A DNA stretch of 11,362 nucleotides from Accumulibacter sp. (GTDB taxonomy: Bacteria; Pseudomonadota; Gammaproteobacteria; Burkholderiales; Rhodocyclaceae): assembly GCA_031284185.1 (NCBI GenBank), contig JAITAJ010000081.1, forward strand, positions 1 through 11,362. Direction: 5' to 3'. Below the pieces are notes generated by a model. It was not told the DNA's origin. It saw only the letters and a list, made by a program, of their open reading frames with translations, and did not search any database. Of this stretch, positions 6,820 to 11,362 are shown one piece after another. Each line of letters starts with the position of its first letter. The stretch's first letter is position 1. Made by a program: the position numbers and the translations under genes.

Positions 6820-7775
6820 CCGCTTCTTGAAAACAGATATTGATGAATTGATCGAGCCGCCCATGCCCCCCCCCCCCTCCACTCCGGACGCAACAGCCAT
6901 CCAGCTCCGTTCCGCTCGTTACCGTTGTCATCGCATCCTACAACCATGCTCCTTATATTGAAGCGAGCCTCGATAGCGTGCTTCGACAAAGCCATTCCAA
7001 CATCGAGATTCAAGTCATCGATGACGCATCCAGTGATGGCAGTGCTGAATTGCTGCTGAATTTGAGGAAACGAAAGAGTTTCGATTTGTATTTTCACAAG
7101 GATAACATCGGCCCGTCATGTACATTCAACGAGGCTCTCGCGCGCGCAAGGGGCGAGTTCATCGTGCCTTTCGGTTCCGATGACGTCATGATGCCGTGGA
7201 GGGTTGAACATCAGATCGCGCATATGATCGACAAGCCGGAAGTCGGAATCTGCGCAGGCAACATTGAAACTATCGATGACCGGGGCAGGGTTTTACAAAA
7301 ACAGCGGCGTCGTGACCTGCCGTTTCGTCGGTTGAATTTTGATGATCTCTTCCTTTCTAAAAAACCGGGACCACCCGCGCCCACGCTGATGATCCGAAAA
7401 GACATCCTGCTGGAAGTTGGCGGTTTCAATCAGCGTATTCGTTTGGAAGACCTTTACATTGAACTCGCCGTTACCCGGAAAGGCTATTTCATCGATGTCC
7501 TCGGCGAGGTACTGGCCCAATATCGTATTCACCCCACGAATACTTGTAAAAATAAACGTTTCATGGTGAATAGTGTGCTGGAAACCTACGCGTGTTTCAG
7601 CGATCATCCCGACTATGCCAAAGCGTGCGCGCACTACCGGAATTCGATGCTGTTGAAGTACGCGCGCAGGGATAAAGCCTTGGCGCGCGAAATATTGGCT
7701 GATTTGCCTTTTCGCGCCTGGAACATGAAAACATTGCGTGGCATCTGGCGATTGCCGCAACCTCTGGAAGAGTGA
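6800..7775 (+). CDS. Family 2 glycosyltransferase (second), frame broken at a C12 tract
   Basis: A second GT-A glycosyltransferase, about 324 residues if intact. A coding-like N-terminal stretch (VKERLLDRFLKTDIDELIEP) begins at GTG 6800, inside the end of the previous gene, and runs into a C12 tract. The family core, PLVTVVIASYNHAPYIEASL, VIDDASSDGSAELL, the DXD-like FGSDDVMMP and the C-terminal RLEDLYIELAV, lies in another frame. Eleven C (or 14) would join the two parts, giving ...PPMPPPPPLRTQQPSSSVPLVTVV. As written, the only start for the core frame is GTG 6978, which loses the first strand and the nucleotide-binding loop start, so no working enzyme is expected. An alternative true start is ATG 6863, directly before the tract; either way the tract lies in the coding region. 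Donor and acceptor are unknown. The next gene begins seven bases after the stop. Confidence 0.85.
6866..6877. repeat. C12 homopolymer tract inside the second glycosyltransferase
   Basis: Twelve consecutive C follow the ATG at 6863-6865. The glycosyltransferase frame changes here by one base. In frame the tract encodes a proline run just before the first strand of the GT-A fold, a place where length change by whole codons would be harmless. It is a candidate slipped-strand switch or a miscounted homopolymer. Confidence 0.95.
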
Positions 7776-7781
7776 AAGTTC

Positions 7782-9338
7782 ATGGGATTTATATCTGGGA
7801 CTATGGCGTGGATCCTTCATATGTCAGGAGAATCGGTGCGATATGTGAATCATCATATTTCCCGGATCGCCATGAAAGAATCTGTCGGTTTTCGATTTTT
7901 GATGCTGGTAGTTTTGCCGGGCAGTCTTTTTTTGTCTCTGCTCGCTGTTCTGAATCAGCCCATCGTTGGGCGGGATGCCGCGCTGTACCTGAGCATTTCC
8001 TTCGATCCATCGATCACGGATGTATCTAGCGCCCTGAAACGGTTCAATTGGCCCTGGTATCCCCTCTGCATCAAGTTCATTTCCGGACTGTCGGGACTCT
8101 CTCCTGAAATCGTCGCCAGATTGTCATGCGAGTTCATGACGGCCATCGCCTGCCTGTTGGCTGCGGATATCGTTCGGAGAAACCGTCCCGATCTTGCCGC
8201 CTGGGCGGCCTTGCTCGTTCTGGCGGTTCCGGCTTTCAACGAGTATCGTGGCGAGATATTGCGTGAAAACGGTTTCTGGTGTTTCTCCCTGCTGGCCCTG
8301 TGGCTCATGTATGTCATGAAACACGCGCGTCTCGTTTCCCGTGCGTCGCTGGTATGCCTGAGCACGATTCTCGCCGCCGCGTTTCGCTTCGAGGCCGTCT
8401 ATCTTTTCATTGTCCTTGCCGTGGTCGAGTTTTCCCGTATGCATGGGAAACTCCTGAAAATCAGCGTAATTACCGGAGGATTGGTTCTGGCGGCAACGAT
8501 ATTGTTCTCGCTCTCGCATCGTGGCTTGTTGCCCGCGGGCAGGATAAGCGCCTTTGTGAACTACCTCGATCCGGTGAAAATATACGGAGACTTTTCGGTT
8601 TTCACCCGATATGCGGCTCTGGAGATGCCGAAATACTCGTACAAAGATACGAAGCTGATATTTTTCATCGGTTTGTGCGGATACCTGATCGTCAAGATCG
8701 TCTCGGCGCTCGGCGTTTTCAGTCTTCCCTGGGCGCTCTCCTTGCGCCTGCCCGAGAAGGCCAGGGCGCTTGCCTGGGACCCGATGACGGTCGCGGCCAT
8801 TGGGTATGGTGGAATCCTGTTGGCATTCCTGATCGGGAAATTGTTCCTCACGGGGCGCTATGCCGCGTTTCTGGGTTTTCTGCTTCTTCCGGGAATATGC
8901 GCCGGCACTCGATGTGTCGCGCGCCGATGGCCGAGATACTCCCCGTTCATTGTCCTGCTTTGCGTGATTCTGGCGATTGCAAATGTCGTATCCCTTTCGG
9001 AGCCGAAAATATTCATCCGGGACGCGGGAGCGTGGATAGCGGACAATCTTCCAAAGGATGCGCGGATTTATTTCGAGGATGGCCGTATCGGTTATTACGC
9101 CAGGCGGTATCACACCCGCGGAAACGCAAGCCGGGAGGCGGCATTGCCTACTGAAGAAGGGAATGAGGCGTATGGGTATTTCGTCCTTCGATGCCAACCG
9201 GATTCCGCGCTGAGGCAACTACAGGAACGAGGGCTGCATCCGATCCGGGATTTCAGGGGAGGTGGATGCGTCACGATCTTTCGGAAGACGGAAGATCAAT
9301 CTGCCTTCTCTCCTCTCAAACTTCTGTCCTCTAGATAA
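7782..9338 (+). CDS. Polytopic membrane protein, GT-C / GT39-like glycosyltransferase
   Basis: Up to 518 residues, with many hydrophobic segments (about 36-57, 109-127, 136-150, 168-185, 192-230 and several more to about residue 410) and a soluble C-terminal part. The first loop has GRDAALYLS (63-71), an Asp in the place where PMT/ArnT-type GT-C enzymes carry a catalytic acidic residue. EYRGEILRENGFW (about 150-162) is also typical of such proteins. It probably transfers a lipid-phosphate-linked sugar on the periplasmic side. The start is unsure: ATG 7782 is first, but AGGAG at 7824-7828 lies five bases before GTG 7834, and M31 (7872) is also possible. Its last residues (KTEDQSAFSPLKLLSSR) are encoded by repeat element D, and it overlaps the convergent GGDEF-EAL gene by 43 bases. 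A flippase or O-antigen ligase-like protein is the alternative. Confidence 0.72.
   Translation: MGFISGTMAWILHMSGESVRYVNHHISRIAMKESVGFRFLMLVVLPGSLFLSLLAVLNQPIVGRDAALYLSISFDPSITDVSSALKRFNWPWYPLCIKFISGLSGLSPEIVARLSCEFMTAIACLLAADIVRRNRPDLAAWAALLVLAVPAFNEYRGEILRENGFWCFSLLALWLMYVMKHARLVSRASLVCLSTILAAAFRFEAVYLFIVLAVVEFSRMHGKLLKISVITGGLVLAATILFSLSHRGLLPAGRISAFVNYLDPVKIYGDFSVFTRYAALEMPKYSYKDTKLIFFIGLCGYLIVKIVSALGVFSLPWALSLRLPEKARALAWDPMTVAAIGYGGILLAFLIGKLFLTGRYAAFLGFLLLPGICAGTRCVARRWPRYSPFIVLLCVILAIANVVSLSEPKIFIRDAGAWIADNLPKDARIYFEDGRIGYYARRYHTRGNASREAALPTEEGNEAYGYFVLRCQPDSALRQLQERGLHPIRDFRGGGCVTIFRKTEDQSAFSPLKLLSSR
9282..9334. repeat. Repeat element D: core-less short copy
   Basis: GGAAGACGGAAGATC on the left and CTTCTCTCCTCTCAAACTTCTGTCCTCT on the right are the inverted arms of the repeat family, joined with no GC hairpin or palindrome core. 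The copy contains the 3' ends of both convergent genes around it: it encodes the tail of the membrane protein on + and the tail of the GGDEF-EAL protein on -, and both stop codons lie in or beside it. Confidence 0.7.
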
Positions 9339-11362
9339 CGCCGCGTGTCCTCCGCGTTCATCGGAGCGGCGTGGCGGAAACCCTGGATGGTTTCGCAATG
9401 CAGGGACTCAAAATAGCGCCATTGTTCTTCCGTCTCCACGTCCTCGGCGATCACGCGCAGATGAACGGCGTTGGCAACGGCGACGATGGTGGAAATCATG
9501 GTGTCGATCCTGATGTCGCCAATCTTCGACGTGAGGGGATCCCCGATCTTGACGGCATTGATTGGGTATTCCAACAGATTGGCCAGCGCGAAAGGCTCGG
9601 CTTGCAGCTTGTCGATGATGATCTGCACGCCCGCGTCACGCAGATGTTTGAGGGTGCGTATCGGCTGCGTGCCGGTTTTCAGGAGCACGCATTCCGAGAC
9701 TTCAAAGGCCAGGCAGAAAGGCAGCAGGTCGTATTTTTGCAGGATGTGCTCGACCTCGCCCACGAATCCGGCGCGGTCGAGGTGCGCCAGGGAGATGTTG
9801 ATCGCAACGCGCCCGAACGATAGCCCCGCGTCTTGCCAGCTTTTGGCGTGAGCGCAGGCCATGTCGAGCATTTGCATGTCGATTTTCGCCAATAGCCCGG
9901 ATTGCGCGCTGGGTTCGAGAAAGATTTCCGGGGGCAGCGTCCGCTGCTCTGGGTGCGACCAACGCGCCAATACTTCGAGATACAGCACCTGTTGCGCATC
10001 GGTATGGAACATCGGCTGGAAGTACGGCTCGAACTGGCGTTTGTCCAGCGCGGTGTGCAGTTCGTCGATGAGACGGTCGGCCTGGATGATCTTGTCATGC
10101 AGGCTGCCGTCGAAGAAACGATAGCGCATCCCGCCCAGGGACTTGGCGTGATACATCGCGGCATCGGCGTTCTTGATGATGTCTTCCATGTCGCCAAGCA
10201 TCTGGCTCTCATGATCGGGGAAGGTGACGATGCCGATGCTGCTGTAAATTTTCAGTTGGTGCCCGCAAAGGGTGATGGGATTTCCCAATTTGTCGAGAAT
10301 GTCCTGCGCCAGCACGGCGGCCTGCTCCGGGCGATCCATGTCGACCATGACCACCGCGAATTCGTCGCCGCCCAATCGCGCGGCGATGTCTGTGCCGCGA
10401 ACCCGTTCTTGCAGAATGTTCGCCATGTGCACCAGCAGCGCGTCGCCGACCGCGTGCCCCAGGATGTCGTTGATGTGCTTGAATTTATCGAGGTCGAAGA
10501 AGAGCATCGCGCCGTACTTTCCGGAGCGCTTGCTTTGCGACAGGGCATGATGCAGCCGCTCGTTGAACAGGCTGCGGTTGGCCAGCCCGGTCAGCGGATC
10601 GTGATGCGCCATGTGTTGCAGATCGGCTTGCGCCTGCCGGCGGATTTCCACTTCCCTCGAAAGTTCGGTGGTGCGCTGGGCGATGCGTTGTTCCAGCGTG
10701 TCGTGGATGTCGCGCAGTTCCTGTTCCGTCTTGCAGCGCACGTCGATTTCACGCTGCAATTTCGCCATGTTGGCGTTCAGCGTGTCCGCCATTTCGTTGA
10801 ACGTGGACGCGAGTGAAGTGATTTCGTCCTTGTATTTGAAGGAGAAGCGGAAATCCTTTTCACCGATGCGGAAACGATTGAAACCGTCGTTGAGCCAGTC
10901 GAGTTTCCGGGATAAATAGGAGGCCATCCAGATGGCGACGATGATCACCAGTACGACCAGCACGAGCGTGGAATTCGCCAGACTGATCGCCGTGGTCTGC
11001 AGGTTGTCGCGCAGCGCCGTGTCGGCGGCCCTGCCGCGGGCGAGCATGTCTTCGTTGGCGGTCTTGATGATGCCGTTCAGGCGCTCCTCGGATTCGGTGG
11101 CGGCGCGGTGGAAATCGCCCACGTTGGCGCCGATGGTGACGATGCCGAAGCCGCGCCTGTTGCCCGCCACCTCCGGGCTGTATTGCCCCGTGTAATAGGG
11201 AATCGCCGCCGTGGTGGTGAGCTTGTAGAGTCCGCTCCACAGGATCTGGAAGGAACCGGAACCGCCCTGGTCGGCAAGGTTGTACCAGCCCGTGCATTGC
11301 GGCGCGAAGTTGAGCCAGCGGCAGTCGAGACCCACGTCGCCGCGTTCGGTGAGCGCTCGCGC
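9296..11362 (-). CDS. Membrane GGDEF-EAL protein, 5' end outside the window; EAL domain degenerate
   Basis: A c-di-GMP signalling protein, partial at the right edge: the frame is open to 11362, so GTG 11335 is not taken as its start. Numbering from that codon, residues 1-120 are probably the end of a periplasmic sensor domain. A membrane segment follows (123-139), then a HAMP-like linker (141-195) and a coiled coil (190-240). A GGDEF domain runs from HHDPLTGLANR, with the active motif LGGDEF (321-326) and an intact inhibitory RGTD site (313-316) five residues before it. The EAL domain (about 425-670) reads EVL instead of EAL, keeps N513 and E545, but has DKLQAE where DDFGTG is expected and KIG instead of KID. 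A working diguanylate cyclase with a non-catalytic EAL is therefore likely. The last residues (EDRSLRGEKAD) come from repeat element D. The signal it senses is unknown. Confidence 0.92.
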   Translation of the reverse strand, partial: ARALTERGDVGLDCRWLNFAPQCTGWYNLADQGGSGSFQILWSGLYKLTTTAAIPYYTGQYSPEVAGNRRGFGIVTIGANVGDFHRAATESEERLNGIIKTANEDMLARGRAADTALRDNLQTTAISLANSTLVLVVLVIIVAIWMASYLSRKLDWLNDGFNRFRIGEKDFRFSFKYKDEITSLASTFNEMADTLNANMAKLQREIDVRCKTEQELRDIHDTLEQRIAQRTTELSREVEIRRQAQADLQHMAHHDPLTGLANRSLFNERLHHALSQSKRSGKYGAMLFFDLDKFKHINDILGHAVGDALLVHMANILQERVRGTDIAARLGGDEFAVVMVDMDRPEQAAVLAQDILDKLGNPITLCGHQLKIYSSIGIVTFPDHESQMLGDMEDIIKNADAAMYHAKSLGGMRYRFFDGSLHDKIIQADRLIDELHTALDKRQFEPYFQPMFHTDAQQVLYLEVLARWSHPEQRTLPPEIFLEPSAQSGLLAKIDMQMLDMACAHAKSWQDAGLSFGRVAINISLAHLDRAGFVGEVEHILQKYDLLPFCLAFEVSECVLLKTGTQPIRTLKHLRDAGVQIIIDKLQAEPFALANLLEYPINAVKIGDPLTSKIGDIRIDTMISTIVAVANAVHLRVIAEDVETEEQWRYFESLHCETIQGFRHAAPMNAEDTRRYLEDRSLRGEKAD

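Noticed and set aside
8124..9218. 364-codon minus-strand ORF opposite the membrane protein
   Set aside because: Shadow of a polytopic membrane protein; its own product is charged, low-complexity-like and has no recognisable fold.

Overview
The window comes from a Gram-negative proteobacterium with GC-rich DNA. The lipid A-type acyltransferase, the InaA-type LPS kinase and the GGDEF-EAL protein suggest Beta- or Gammaproteobacteria; I lean towards a betaproteobacterium, but this is a guess from protein style, not a search. The content is a cell-surface glycan / lipopolysaccharide modification region with one c-di-GMP signalling gene at its right edge. I see no tRNA, rRNA, CRISPR array or insertion sequence.

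Layout. Positions 1-91 are half of a recurring repeat element. A LpxL/HtrB-type acyltransferase (141-1028, +) converges on an InaA/WaaP-type kinase (1955-1139, -), with a second repeat element between their ends. A 232-bp gap with one doubtful small ORF leads to a NodU/CmcH-type O-carbamoyltransferase (2188-3942, +). A 311-bp gene-free stretch (3943-4253) is almost wholly filled by a double copy of the repeat element. Next comes an AlbA_2/HATPase_c_4 regulator-like protein (4254-5741, +). A compact + strand group follows: two family-2 glycosyltransferases (5884-6819 and 6800-7775) and a polytopic GT-C/GT39-like membrane protein (7782-9338). These three look slightly richer in AT than the flanks. 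The window ends in a 5'-truncated membrane-bound GGDEF-EAL protein (11362-9296, -), whose 3' end overlaps the membrane protein inside a fourth, small repeat copy.

The most notable feature is a pair of long homopolymer tracts, C14 at 1780-1793 and C12 at 6866-6877. They are by far the longest mononucleotide runs in the window. Each lies early in a surface-glycan gene (the InaA-type kinase and the second glycosyltransferase), where the real protein visibly switches reading frame. In both genes the tract is one base too long for an intact ORF. This fits two independent slipped-strand ON/OFF switches, both read here as OFF, or homopolymer errors in the assembly. In frame, the tracts encode a Gly run and a Pro run, where changes by whole codons would probably be tolerated.

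The second notable feature is the repeat family. It has CT/GA-rich arms built from units close to AGAGGACAGAGTTT or AGAAGACAGA, flanking a GC-rich core with a GGCGC-TTC-GCGCC hairpin and a CCGAGCGCTCGG palindrome. It sits at gene ends and supplies the stop codon and last residues of three unrelated proteins.
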